64,000 nt of DNA from Hypericum androsaemum (GCA_963995505.1 OZ023180.1:15266689-15330688), one strand, 5' to 3'. Positions 33,701-46,314 are shown, numbered from the stretch's first letter. Program-made: numbers and translations. Notes: generated from the letters alone by a model not told the origin.

Positions 33701-36700
33701 CAGGCAGGGGAACTCAGGCATTGGTCAGGTAAATGTCATTATCCTGACGAGTAAAAATTTCTCTGTTTTACATGTGCACTTATTAAATTTTTATTTTGCT
33801 CAAAAATAAAATAAAATATAGTTTGAACAAGATACAAGAAGATCATATATACTAGAAGATGAAGAAGACAACAAAACTATTCCTGCCAGGTATTGGTTAA
33901 GGTCAACAAATAGAACCTTGCTTATCCCAATAGCCGAGTGAATTTTCTTGTAAATAAGCATTGTAGCAAGTAAATGCAAAGGCAACAACAATGAAACTAT
34001 CACTTTAGCCTGCAACCAGTCCAAGATTGCACCCAGCTTAGATGGTTCCCTGGAGTCACTGGTCAGATAAGTTCCCTGAGGACATGATGAAATAACAAAA
34101 AGCAATTAACCAACTTAAAACAACCATTTGGAATGTCTTACTTTATCTGCAATCCAGGACAATCAACATCTCAAATGAAAATTTCACAAACAGTAAATGG
34201 TTCATCAGATTGTGTTATTCTAATTTGTTGACGAACAAGCAAATATATCCTCTAATTAGCAAGATAATTTGATCAACAACTAGCAGTTTTAGCCGACTAA
34301 CAAACTGATAGGTCAATTGATCCAGCCTGAGAATGCAAATGCTCTCATGTACTTAAGCTCTATTCAAGATAAACAATATTAGAGCTTTGTAATCGGAAAA
34401 TTGTGGTCATGACAATACTATACTGCGACAAAGAGATGTGGATTTTCCTATTGTCTGCAGCATGATCTAAGAAATTACTGATCATTTGAGATAACCATAT
34501 GCAAGAAGCAAGAGAGAATGTGTAAAACCAGGTATAATGAAACAAACAGTTTTCAAATTTCAAACCTCGTATATTCTCTTGGACTCCATGTAAGCCAAAC
34601 TGATCCTGATGAAGGTAAGGGCAACAGCTTTGCGAATAGCAGAGCTTGAGAATTGTTTCTGTATCCCGCTATGAGAACAAAATGAATGCGCATAAGAAAT
34701 ATGATAAGAAATTCGGCTGAGATAATGGTACAAAAAGTGAAGAAGGTGTCACACAACTTCATTGTTACGAAAAGGAGGATGAGAAACTAAGACATAACCT
34801 AAGTCGAGTTCATAAAGGAAAAATTATTGCACAGATTCAAACTGGTTATTATGAAGAAAAAAAGTAGTATCACAATATGTGTTTGACTATAACATACTGG
34901 CCATTCTATCTTTAAAATGTTGATCATCCTCTAGACATTAACCCAAGGACCAGAAGACTTGCAACATCCCTTTCCATATAACATCAAGAAACAAAAAAAC
35001 AAAGGAACAATTTCACATTATGATGACTAAAATAGGTAAGAAATTTTTTCCCGCGGAAGCACCACACAGTTTTCGAATCTCAACCTACCTGTAGAGAGTC
35101 TCAAAAACTAGTGGAACAGAGATCAAATAATGTGGCTGATAACGTCGAAGATCATCCTGAGAAGTAAGCAAAATATGAAATGAAGCAAGAACTCCAAATT
35201 AAATGCGGCTAGCCTATCAGGAAAACTTCGTTAATTTCTTTTCTGAAGGGATATTACCTTCAAGTGTTTCACGGTAGTGTACATTTGCTCGATTCCATGT
35301 GTGAATATGAAGTACTCACATGCCCGCTCATATGCATGCCAAGGTGGAAGCATGCTAAGAAATCTATTGCCAGGTTCGGCCGGTACCACGTCCCATAAGT
35401 TAGTTATCTACAAAATGATCGAGGAACTTAGCCTTGAGAAGTATGACATACAGTATGAATTATAGTTTATTACTAAACAATTAACATGGAACATGTGAGA
35501 AAATTAAAGATTGATAAGGTTTGACAAAAATAAAGGGTGTGAAAGAAAATATGCTATCGGTAAAATTCCTTTTCCACATTTAATTTTTTTAGTTGGTTAA
35601 ACCTAAACCCATAAAATGTGCTCCTGCCAGCCTTTTCTGTACTGATTTACTCTCATTATCCTCTATCTAGGCTCTAGTGAACTTTGAAACAATAGGCCAA
35701 AATGATGGCACCTGGTGCTGAGGGTGGAACATGGATTGCACAGACGATGGTGGAAGAAAAGTTAGGCTTGTTGAAAGTGTGTGAATGGGAAGAGTGCACC
35801 TCCATCCATTCAAACAAAATAGGCTGTCTACGGCAAGACGCTATTAACTACTCCTAGTTGGAGCATCAGTAGCCTAAAAATGTAAAGCTAGACTACGAAA
35901 AATCACCGCACGAATCTCCACATTTGTTTAGTTCTTCACCAGTCCTCGCTGCCAGGGAGCCAGCAACAATAAATATTTTATTTTATTTTATCAAAAAGAA
36001 AAATAGAATATTTTTATTTCTGTACGAAGGCACTACACGTAGAAAAAACATAACTTTGGAAAAAATAATTCAATAGAATGACCAAAAAAACATGCCTGGT
36101 GAAGCAGATTTTTATGTGAAAGCATGACTCCTTTTGGGTTTCCAGTTGTACCACTAGTATAAACAAGAGTTGCAATATCATCAGGGCTGATTTCTTCATA
36201 TTTAAGTTGTTTCCCTGCAATAATTGAGTTTGAAGAGGCTTTCGGGTTAACTCAGGAAAAACTGAGACAAGAATCGTCTCATCTATCCAATAGAGTGACT
36301 CAGGCAGTCAATTAAAAGAGTTATAAGAAGACTTCACAGAGTCTATCCTCAGTGCTTGTGTAAAGTACTTGACCTCCAGTTTTAAATCTTGCTAACGTGA
36401 ATAGAATGGTTTCTTATTTCTCTTTAGCCAAAAATATGGTTTCCTATTTCTCTTGACCTTTATGGAAAAAACTAGACTCTATTTTTTTCTGGTCAGTGAA
36501 ACATGTTCATCAAAAAACAAAAGGGAGATGCATAAATGCCTTCACAAACATAACCAAGTCTAAGCAATTATCAAAGAAGAACCCCCTAACAATGTGACAA
36601 TTAATCATCCCATATATCTGAAAATATATTTAGGAGTTCTCGTTCCCACCAACAATAAGAGATCTCTTTGCCACCAACCACACTATTACCTTCAATAACA

Positions 36701-39700
36701 AAATTGAGGAGAGATGGAAAAATGATTGACCATCAGGTCAATTTATGACATGCATGTGCACGAAGAACTTAATGGTGAATTTGATTAAAAAGCAGCTCAT
36801 CTTACGAGCATCAGAAGAACCAAGAAAATCTCGGCGGCTCTCTTTTCCCAAATCTATGACCTCCTTGTAGCTATACACAGGTATTTCCTCCATTCCATCA
36901 AGAGCCAGACATGATTTCTCTCCCCAAAGTAGAATGACAAACCTGATGGCAGCTTTGGAACAAAATGTTTCTGCGATCCGATTGAACAATTCAGGACTGT
37001 CCACGGCAAGAGCAACACTGCAATGGCAACAAAATTACCAATACATCCAGCATGAGTCATGACTAAAAATAAACTGAGAAAAGAGAAACCAACAAATAAA
37101 TGGATAAATCCACCCAGATAAAACTTCCCAAGGCTCATAATTCTCTACTCGATGAAGATATTGTTTGACTTTACGATGCATAAACCTCTTGTACAATAAA
37201 TCAACAGCCTAATGCTACAGAAATATTCCCTAAACACCTATTGCAAGGACAAAATATCTGTCTGAAATGAATGGATTTTTTGTACAGGTGGACAATCTAT
37301 TTTTGCCCAATCTTTTTAGTGGGCACGAATTCCTGGAGGGTCATTGGCTTGATCGACTTTATAATAGCAAGGAAGTGAGGAGAATGAAAAGCCAAGTGAC
37401 TAAATTTAGTTGGTTGAATGTCAAAATTTCTATGACTCATCATTTAAGTGTTGGACAGTGACTGACAACATTGCCAGATTGAAACATAGACGGCGGTACA
37501 AAAGGAAGCAGGCGGTAATCAATGAACCTTAAGGCAGGGGGACAATATTAATATTAAAATTAAAATCAGTGGGTATTAGGGACTAGGGAGAAGTTAAAGC
37601 TTCTATTGCCATTGAAAAGATAAGTAAAATTTTCAGCTCAAATTAAAAATACCCTTTTTTTTAAATTAGTTAAGAAGCAAGATCATGGTTTCGGAAACAT
37701 ATGGTTTACAATTTCGTTTCCAAAAAATATTTGATTTCAGTCTAGACTTCATGTTCTCGCTTAAAGGACAGAAACTAATCAACAATTCTAGTTGGTTCTC
37801 AATACCCATTTCATCGCATTCCAGCCATCATAAACAATCTCATGGTAGTGAAATCATAGAGCAAGCATGCTGATTATATTCAACACCTTTCCGAGTGACT
37901 GTATATCTGCAAAAGCTCATCCACCGACGAGCGTGATCCCCTCACAACATTGATTGCTCCCACTGCCATCATGCCTAGGACAATAGTGATGCAAAATTCA
38001 ACTCAAATTCAACACTGAACCCCTCACAACATTGGCAAGTAAGTAATTGAAATAAAAGACCACCTTGATCAGCAACAAGCCAGCGACAAGAGTTATCTGC
38101 AAATAACGCAAGTTTCTCATGAGGCAGGACGCCAATTACTCTCAGGCCTTCAGAGAAAGCTAAAATTTCTTCTTCCAGCTGCAATTTTAAAAATGAGAAG
38201 ATTTATAAAGATACAACTTAGATGGCATGTCAACACTTTTTCTGTTATCTAACTGAAAAAAGTAACACTCGTTCAATAGAATCAGGATGCCAATATTTGA
38301 ATGCAGAAATAAACCTAAGTCAACATGATAGTCGAGGATTTTATGTAACTATCTGAATTGTACAAATATTGAGCTACGACATCATAACGTTATGATTAAA
38401 AACTTGTGGTGTTGTATTTTTCTCTTAGGAGTGACCAAATATAAGCACCAATAGTTAAAAAAATTCGAGTAACCATGGCAAGTTTATGCTAAAGAATTGC
38501 ATGCTATTTGCTTGTCGTATGGGGGTTATAGCTCGACTTAAAGTATAAGGATTTGAATGCACAATGAGCATAATAGCTACTAATTCTATAGCTACTCAGT
38601 GGACATCAAACATCATAATCAGGAACGTATATTTCTCCCTCCCATCCCATATTCAATCCCCAAGAAACAGATGCATAATATAACTTCTGGTCAAGTTAGA
38701 CGATCTTATAGAGAAACAGAACCAAATAACATCTACCATGAGATTACATTGGGTAAATATCTTTTCCATTTTGAATAAGCTTTTTCATGTCGAGCATCTA
38801 GAAGCTTTTTTCAATCAAGTTAACCACGGCTACAAGTAGTTGTCTGAACCTTCATGTTGATTTTGAATTATTCTATTAAAGCACAAAACTCTGGAGTTCC
38901 GTACAATTTCAAAGAAGCATGCATAAATAGTTGACCAGAAGAGTTACTCAAGAACACAAGATCAGCATAAAAACAAAGAAAGATACACACATGCACACAA
39001 AACAAAGGATGGACAGCAGGAGGATGAACAGTTTTGCCTTTGTTCTAGAATGCAATTGGGATAAATTATTAACCCTGTGTAGATAAGGGAATAAAAAGAA
39101 ACACACTATGGGAAAAAAAATTTTGATTCGACTTCTAATGATGACCAAATGAATGGGGAGTGTCTTAGCCTTAAATGTTATCGCTAAGTAACATCAAGAG
39201 TGCCAAAGCATTTGAAAAGGTAGGCAATATCCTACCAAGCTTTCATCAATCATTATCTGTCATCAAGCATGATCACGCCACCTTTTGGCACTTAGTCCAA
39301 TGTTACTTGCCCAGAACAATTTACCCTTGCATTTCAGTACTCTTCTCAATTTGTCTAGCAACTGAAAGAAGTAGGAAAAGAGGGGACTTTACCTGTTCAA
39401 ACATTATTCTTTTAGTTGACCTTCTCCTAATGTTCAACTATTGTCTCTCAAGTGTGAAGGCAGTCCACGGTGGGCTACAATTAGCTTCTCCCATGAAGGT
39501 CAACAATTCCAACAGGGCGTGAGCTACTTACTGCCCTAAAATGCTATTAACTGATGCCGCTTTAACGGGCAATTAAACAGTATCAAAAGGATTGTCTAGA
39601 GATACACTATTCTTCTCTCACAGATGATTTTGCAACGCAGTTGCACCATCTAATGTCGGTGTCTGTGGCTTATCAAAACTTATAAACAATCAGAGACTAC

Positions 39701-41078
39701 ATTCAGTCAAGAAACATGAATACAAGTAAAAAAAAGGCAGAATGAACCTGTTTGTAGGTCATATTGGTGGGTGGATCATGATAAGGATCCACCAAAGCTG
39801 TTAGATCACCAAATTTCTCCGCTGAAGACCTCCAAATATCAGGCACCACTTTCCACTCATCAGACAACAGAGGAACACCCTCCTGATGGATCGCCCTTTC
39901 CAAGTATGGTGCATATTTTCGTACTGTAACTTCCCCGGTCTACAAAAAAAAAATCAAACACTGTCAGCAATCTTAGGAGAGTAAAAATTTCTAACCTTCA
40001 ACAACGTATAAGTCAAAGGCAACTGTAATAAAAGAGGGCAAAGGTGAATAATCGACCCGCTAGTAAATGCATTCTCCTTGCAACCACAGAATCAGTAGCT
40101 AATGAAAAATAGGAAAGTCCCTTCATGTTCATAATGGCAACAACAGCTTAAACACCAACAGCATGGCACTCATGCCATGTGCAAACCTCGAAACACCTTT
40201 ACGGTTTAGTAAGACGAGCGAATAAACCATTCTCCAGCAACTGATCTGTAAAAACCACGTTCTGAAAGTCCATCCTTTCTCTAATGCACAGCTCAAACCA
40301 AACACGACAATCGACACACACAATGTGGATCCAATATCTTCCAAGCTAGTTTAGACATTGAAGTTGATCTAAACTAACAATCACAATCAAATGACACATA
40401 TGAAATGCAGTTGGTCCGATGTGGCAAGGAATTATCAGCGAATACTCAACCTTTATCTCAACGATTTCATAAATTTTGATAAATGTGCACCTCCAGAAAA
40501 TCGAAATTGTTCCATAATATAAGAAAATTTGAAAATTCCCCGACTAGGCAATTTTTCTGGCTCCTCAAACATCATCAGAATAGCCACCCTAATACGGGAT
40601 CAGTGTGCTCAACTCTGAATTAGTCGTTTTTGGCAGACCGGCAGCTATGATACCAGACGTACCGATACAAGACAGTCAAGAGTAAGTTTTATTATAATAT
40701 ATACGTCGGGATGAGAACTCCCACTCGGCCGCCAACCTCTTCAAAATTCTGAAATGGCAAAATCCATTGGAAAAAAATAGTATTTTCCGTACCGTCGGTA
40801 ACACTGCGAGTATAAAGTTATTTCCCGACTCCTCCTTGATTCACGTCTGAAACTACCTTCTACTCTACCAAGTCAGCTGCTTTCTCCTATACGCACAAAG
40901 GAGTCGTCAAATCGCAGAGAGAATTCACCTGTGACTCGCAGCGGACCCGGCGACCGGAAGGGATCCGGTTGGGCTTCACGCTGCCACGGAACCGATAGCG
41001 GCCGGCGACGAACCAGAAAGGGTCGCGGGAGCTCAACTTGGCGGTCGCGGCCGAGCAACTGACCACCCCGGTCGCCAT
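30764..41078 (-). CDS. AAE15: AAE15/16-like plastid long-chain acyl-[acyl-carrier-protein] synthetase
   Basis: Complete gene of 18 exons: 40929-41078, 39748-39939, 38064-38178, 37887-37974, 36806-37017, 36096-36214, 35258-35407, 35089-35156, 34566-34668, 33917-34075, 33581-33634, 33418-33498, 32898-33035, 32113-32272, 31646-31725, 31366-31511, 30951-31008, 30764-30862. All phases agree, giving 723 residues (the Arabidopsis protein is about 727). ANL-superfamily adenylating enzyme that activates free fatty acids with ATP onto ACP in plastids. Seen: serine/arginine-rich transit peptide in exon 1; ATP loop [11 protein letters not shown] at 271-281; [29 protein letters not shown] at 478-487; [30 protein letters not shown]-terminal [13 protein letters not shown]. 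The intron after exon 6 begins GC (36095-36094). The start at 41078 opens the transit peptide; an in-frame ATG at 41291 lies inside the upstream transposon and is not used here. Confidence 0.95.
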
Positions 41079-41285
41079 TTTCGGTGATCCAAAGGGAGGG
41101 GGGGGAGAGGGAGAGAGAGAGAGATAGTGAGGGAGAGATTTTAGAGGGAAGGAGTTAAATAATTCCTTGTTTTGGTTGAAACGGGCATTTAAGAAGGCGG
41201 CCGGAGCTAAAGACGACAAACCACACCCTGCCGAGCCCGGCCTGATTCTAAAATGTTCGACGGCGCTGGAGGCTGAATTATTATT
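41079..41285 (-). promoter_or_regulatory. Remaining native 5' flank of the AAE gene
   Basis: 207 bp between the AAE start codon and a Mutator-like element. It contains a G/GA-rich run on the plus strand (41095-41130; CT-rich on the gene strand) typical of a plant 5' leader. Any promoter element further upstream has been displaced by 1.4 to 2.9 kb of transposon. Confidence 0.5.
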
Positions 41286-42714
41286 GGGCAAATTACCCTC
41301 ACATCCCTGTACTTTGGTCAGCCTCCCCCTAGGGTCCCTGGATTTTGGAAAATGATTGTCCCGTCCCTAAGTTTTGATGATAATAGACTCTCGGGTCCCT
41401 GGAACCGGAATATTCCATATTCTCGGGTGAACCCCCACCTGAAATGACCAAAATACCCTCCCTTGTTAAATTTTACTCCATCTTCAACCTTAAACAAAAA
41501 AAAATCATCTTTCACCTTTAAATACCATTTTCAACCTTCAATCGTGTAACATCAAGAACCAAACACTGATAATACAGCATCACGAACACCATCTCCGTCT
41601 TTTTAGTTCCGGCCAGCTTCAATTCCGTCTAATTAGGATTTTCAATTCGAGCAATTAAGGTGAATCCACCTCTAGGTTACAATTCGTCGATCTGGGTTAT
41701 TCGTCGCTAGCGTCGGAGTCGCCATGGAAACACGCCCCACCACTCTCCCCCATCTCTCCTGCTACAAATACAAATTGCCTCTCCCAGGAATTTCCCCCTC
41801 TGCTCTCCCCAAGCACAAAGCCTTCCAGAAAATCAAAATTCTCTTCTATTATTCTCTTCCTTCTCCATAGTTGGGGGCCTCTCTCTCTCCCTCTCTAGAG
41901 TGACTTCGTAACTATGGCAGATGTGTTGGACGACGGCGAGTTCTGGCTGCCCTCCCAGTTCCTCTCCGACGACTACTGGTTGCTCGAGAAGGAGTACATG
42001 AAAACCATCACCAACGGCCACACGAACAGCCAGAAGGGGTCCCCTACAACTTCCCCGCGGATCTGATCTCCCCGGTGGAGTCGGCTTCCACGGAGACCGA
42101 CGAGCAAGCCGGTGAACTGCCGCGGGTCCACCACCAAGACCACGTGGGACCTTCTTTACGCCGCCCGGGAAGTTGCCAAGATGAAGCTAGACGAGGAGAA
42201 GGCAACCTACGGGTCACGCGCCAGCAACGGAGGTCTCTTCGTGGGCCCCACTCCGGATATTGCTCTTTACCAGAAGCTGCAAGCCCTCAAGGTATAAACT
42301 CTCTTTATTTCTATTTGATTGTTTCTTTCAATTTTCTTCACCTTCATCTTCTCAACGAGTCGGGGTACGGGTTTTTGGTCAGAGTACGGGTCGGGTTTGT
42401 GTGGAGGGGGAGATGGGTTGATTTTTTTGTTATTTATTTTTTTGTCTCTAGGTTGATTTTAATTTCTGTGAGTTGAAGAAGAGGGGAGTTGAAGAAGATG
42501 AAAGGGATGAAAAGGAGGGTTTAAAAAAAATTAAGTGTGAGGGGTAGTTTTGTCTTTTTAAGTGGGGGTTCGCCGGAGAATATGGAATATTCCGGTTCCA
42601 GGGACCCGAGAGTCTATTATCATCAAAACTTAGGGACGGGACAATCATTTTCCAAAATCCAGGGACCCTAGGGAGAGGCTGACCAAAATACAGGGATGTG
42701 AGGGTAATTTGCCC
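41286..42714. mobile_element. Pack-MULE-like element, G..AAATTAC family (copy B)
   Basis: 1,429 bp with inverted repeats of about 190 bp (gggcaaattaccctcaca at both ends, through gtccctg and gactctcgggtccc to gggggttc). A perfect 9-bp duplication attattatt flanks it (41277-41285 and 42715-42723), the Mutator hallmark. TIRs closely match copy A at 11171-12443; the interior is unrelated and carries exon sequence (41914-42291). Inserted about 200 bp upstream of the AAE start codon, in line with the 5'-end preference of Mutator elements. Confidence 0.92.
41914..42291 (+). pseudogene. Captured gene fragment (uncharacterised plant family)
   Basis: Starts MADVLDDGEFWLPSQFLSDD and later, in another frame, reads TTWDLLYAAREVAKMKLDEE, NGGLFVGPTPDIALYQ and QALK, ending at an intact donor site (AAG|gtataa at 42291). 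This combination recalls an uncharacterised plant protein family beginning with an FWLPSxFL segment and containing a W-DLLY-A motif. Between them the frame shifts (PYNFPADLISPVESASTETDE is in a second frame) and the middle of the protein is missing. It is a piece of a host gene carried by the transposon, not a working gene. Confidence 0.65.
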
Positions 42715-43228
42715 ATTATTATTTGATTATATATATTTCCTTTTTATCATCACCTCGTTACTATCTCTAAGATGATAATCAAAATAGACTGTTAGGTCGA
42801 CTAATCATTTCTAGAAACTAACCAGACTTAGTTTTTTTTCTTTTTTATAAGTAATAACAAGACTTAGTTTAAACAGTAAAAAGAAAAAATTACTCTCAAG
42901 TCTCTTGAGTTTGATTAAATATACTCAAAAGTTTCTGCTGTTTGCAAAATACACGTCGACGTCCATCTAGTTTGCTTTTATTATACTTTCGGGTCCTTGG
43001 CGCACGTTAGCAGCTCTTTTTTCATTTTTGTCAATGAAATGACCAAAATACCCTTTTAGAATAAAAATAAATAAATTTGGATATCATCTCTTCTTCTTCC
43101 TTCTGGCCATTGACATCATCTTGTAGCAAATTCAACACTAAATTAAAATTAAATAAGATCAATTTCTGGGTTTAAAACCTAAGAGAGGAGGACGGATCTT
43201 CGAGCGCCCAGCCACGATCTGTTCACCG

Positions 43229-43470
43229 ACGATATCGTTTGCCTTCTTGGTCCTTTAAGCTATCCTCCGACCCATCCCACAACACCCATCTAGGTGTGTC
43301 GTTTCCCTCCTGAGGTCAGCCCTCCCGTTGCCCTTCTTCGTCCTTCAAGTTGTCCTCCAACCTATCCCACAACACCCATCTAGGTCTGTCGTTTCCCTCC
43401 CAAGGTCAGCCCTCTTGTTGCCCTTCTTCGTCCTTCAAGCTGTCCTCCGACCCATCCCATAACACCCAGA
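43229..43470. repeat. 90-bp tandem repeat inside the Mutator-like element
   Basis: Between two and three units of about 90 bp (taggtgtgtcgtttccctcc at 43291, taggtctgtcgtttccctcc at 43381), each containing ttgcccttcttcgtccttca and acccatccca, C/T-rich. Origin unknown. Confidence 0.75.
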
Positions 43471-43587
43471 AGTGAGAAACATACGAAGAAGAAAATCACG
43501 AAGAACACCCACTCGAAACCCGACCGGAACCCACCAAAACCTGACCAGAACCCACTCGAAACATATCCCGACTTTCGAAGTCGTCGT

Positions 43588-43775
43588 CGGCTCAACCTCC
43601 GAGGGCCAAGAACGACCGTTCTGGATGGGACGCTGGTGGTGGACCTGGCTAACAGGGTATCTGCTCATTACCAGGTGGGTACGAGGAAGTGCAAGTTGAG
43701 GTACAGCCACGTGCGCGGAGGGGCGACAGCGTTGGAGCCGGGGTACGATTTCAGGGCTAGATCGTGGGACTTATC
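43588..43775 (+). pseudogene. Captured fragment of outer envelope pore protein 24 (OEP24)
   Basis: In one frame: LNLRGPRTTVLDGTLVVDLA, then NRVSAHYQVGTRKCKLRYSH, then GGATALEPGYDFRARSWDLS. This matches the middle of plant OEP24, a beta-barrel channel of the plastid outer envelope, where I recall TxLDGTLVID, a GTxxCKLKY stretch, LEPxYD and WD(F/L)x in the same order. No start, no complete domain and no splice continuation; upstream bases are out of context. Seen: the ordered motifs. Inferred: capture by the surrounding element. Confidence 0.75.
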
Positions 43776-44234
43776 GATCATCGGAACTTCAAGAACCCTA
43801 ACAACCTCACAAATTGTCAATTAAAAAATTAACTGTGAAAAGAATAGAGAAATGTAATGGTGAAAGAGGAAAGGAGATAAATAATTTAAAGGAGTGGGGC
43901 GGCGAGGCAGTGGTAGTTGTTAATTGGGTGGTGGCAGAAAACAAAAGGCTTGAGAGGATTTATTTATCGTGTGATGGTGATTTTGTCAGGTGATGAACTA
44001 GTTTGGTATCGGTCATCGGAGAAGATGGAGATGACGTAAGTAATTTTTTATTTTTTGTTCTAAGGGTATTTTTGTCATTTCAATGACAAAAAAAGAAAAA
44101 AACTCATTTAGGGATCCGAAAGTATAATAAAAGTAAACTAGAGGGAAGTCGGCGTGTATTTTACAAACAGGAGAGACTTTTGAGTATATTTAAGCAAACT
44201 CGAGGAACTTGAGAGTAATTTTTTCCAGTAAAAA

Positions 44235-45930
44235 TCACTTAGATTCTTGTTAAATTTATCTCAAGTTCTGGATTTTTTTAAATGTTGCTTAATAGTCTTT
44301 CATTTAATAACAGAGTTACGTGACATATGAGGAGAACACATAGAAATAGAAAGCATAAAGATAGACTATGTGTTGCGACCAGCTAATACGATGGAAACAC
44401 GCTGCCAGGTGGTGAATTTGGTTATTTTTGTCATAATATTGGATGCAAGAGAAAACAAGGACTTAACCGAGAATCTACCAACAAAAATATCAGCTAACAA
44501 GTGTAGAGCTACATTCTGGATGTGACTCCCGTAATAACAAAGCACCGTGATACATACGAGGTGCACACAAGTGAGAGTCGAGGTCGGAGGAATCCTTCCA
44601 AGGCAAGTTCAGCAACATGCATCAACTGAGTTACAACCAGTAATTATTACAACCGTTAGATCAGGCCTAAGCCAACCCAAACAACAGACAAAACACAAGA
44701 AAAGATACATGAAATAAACAAATAGAAAAATAGATTAACATAGACACAAAGTAAAACTTCAAATCAAAGGGGTGTGTCTACAGCATCAAACACCTCTGGT
44801 TCCCAATCAAGGTCGGCTCTGGTTCATCGAAAGCTGGGCCATGAGCTTTGGTCGGCCTCAGGTGAAGGCGAGAGGGAGGAGGTCGGTGACATAAACTTGA
44901 AAAGGCTTCGGAAGGCGACTGTAAAGAGGCTTCTATGGCTTGACGGGCGGAGGAGGCTTCGGCCTCATAGACACGCTCAGAGCTATGGACTAGGTTAGGC
45001 AACTACGGTGGAAGACTTGAGATGGATCTACTACATGGGTTTCTCTGTAGAAGGACGCGCCTTAAGGCCTGTGATGATCTACAAAGGAGAGCTACTACCA
45101 AGGGGAGGGAGATTGTCGAGCTTTGATTTATGACTGATTATGGGGTTGTAGCCTGAGCTACCACCTGGGAGGTCATCTATTGGTCGAGCTACATCAGATT
45201 TACTCTGATGTAGTTGCATGGTGAAGAAGAGGCCAAAAGGGGGCGGTTTCACTGTGAAGCCAAACAAGAACCCATGACGAAGAGAAAGGAAGCTCAAAAA
45301 ATATGAGATCTTTTAGAGAGGTGGCCAGGGAGTGGTTGATGGGTGAGATGGATGGGTGAAGGCGGCAAGAAGGGCAAAGCTCAGAAAAAGAAAAAAATCC
45401 TAAAGGAGTAGAGCTCCCAAAATTGGGAGAAGAGCTTATCTATAGATATTTTTTGAAAGAAAAAGTACACTTTAGTATCCTGTAGTATCGCATTTTTCGT
45501 AATTGGATCGTGTGATTTAAAAACTATCAAACAAGTCCAAGTTTTCTAAATTTTTATCAAGCTACGATCTCGCACAGGCATGGGCAACTCCCGGTTCTAG
45601 CTGGACTGCCACGTCATGAAAATGTTGTCATTTTTGTCTTATGTGGCGTTAAGGTGTCTTAAAGGAAAATTTCAAAAAAAAAATCCAATAAAATTTTCTA
45701 TCCTCTCTGTCTCTTCCTCTTCATGCCACTATGTATTTGAGCTCTCTCTATCTCTATAATGTTCTATTTAAATCTAAGTGATATTCTTCCTCTCATTGTT
45801 AAGCAACTCTTTCATTCTTCATGGACTTAGAATCCTCCTAATTTCTCCTCCTAATTTCTTTCAATCCTAAAACCACTTTGTCCTAAAACTATCTAGCCTT
45901 CCACCATTTCTCGAGGATAGCGAAGGGAAA
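44235..45930. other. Spacer with unassigned repetitive sequence
   Basis: Short minus-strand frames at 44366-44566, 44778-45002 and 45079-45297 are not recognisable; their mixed composition suggests decayed retroelement. From about 45447 (gaaaaagtacactttagtat) to 45690 the sequence resembles a Mutator-type terminal arm that would precede the gene fragment at 45931, but no matching right arm was found. Confidence 0.35.
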
Positions 45931-46314
45931 ATGCTATCCTTAAACCCCAACTTCCTCTTCTTCCCTTCTAAACCCTCCTCACCATCATCTGCCTCCCCCT
46001 TCTGCTACTTTGCCGTTGCATCCAGGGACCACCCTGGCGAAGGCCTCGCATTTCTTTGGTGGTTAAACCTCGTATGCACTTCAGACGCCATTCGATAGGT
46101 TTTGCTTTAGAGGCCTTCACGAGACTCTTTCATTGAAGGTGACTCCTCCTCCACCAGAGCCTGGGGGCTCACCAAGAGCGTAAGAGCTAATGCATGGGAG
46201 AATAAGTGGTTGCAGAACAGGGAGAGCTACTCGTCTGATAACTTCGATGCTCTGCCTCTGCCCATGATTTATTCTGACATTAAGCCTATATCTCACAAGG
46301 AGATTGAGAAGTAG
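45931..46314 (+). pseudogene. Fragment of a plastid protein gene (DnaJ-zinc-finger-like family)
   Basis: Begins ATG with a serine/proline/phenylalanine-rich, transit-peptide-like stretch, then after a frame change reads TKSVRANAWENKWLQNRES and DALPLPMIYSDIKPIS, ending HKEIEK and TAG at 46312-46314. The WENxWLxxRE ... ALPLPMxYPD pattern recalls a small plant chloroplast protein whose missing C-terminal half carries cysteine repeats like the DnaJ zinc finger. Exons appear fused and the second half is gone, so it is a captured or retro-copied fragment. The family name is from memory and less certain than the fact of a broken gene. Confidence 0.5.

Larger units (their letters stand above)
42883..44225. 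mobile_element. Pack-MULE-like element with OEP24 fragment
   Basis: 1,343 bp with inverted repeats of about 200 bp (gaaaaaattactctcaag at both ends, continuing through atatactcaaaagt and ttttattatactttcggg). Perfect 9-bp duplication cagtaaaaa on both sides (42874-42882 and 44226-44234). TIRs share only the general pattern with copies A and B, so this is a separate subfamily. It sits 168 bp from copy B. The interior holds a three-unit 90-bp repeat and a fragment of a plastid pore gene. Confidence 0.92.

Noticed and set aside
40887..41291. Upstream in-frame ATG at 41291 as the AAE start
   Set aside because: It lies inside the inserted Mutator-like element; MATGVV at 41078 opens a normal transit peptide and gives the family length.
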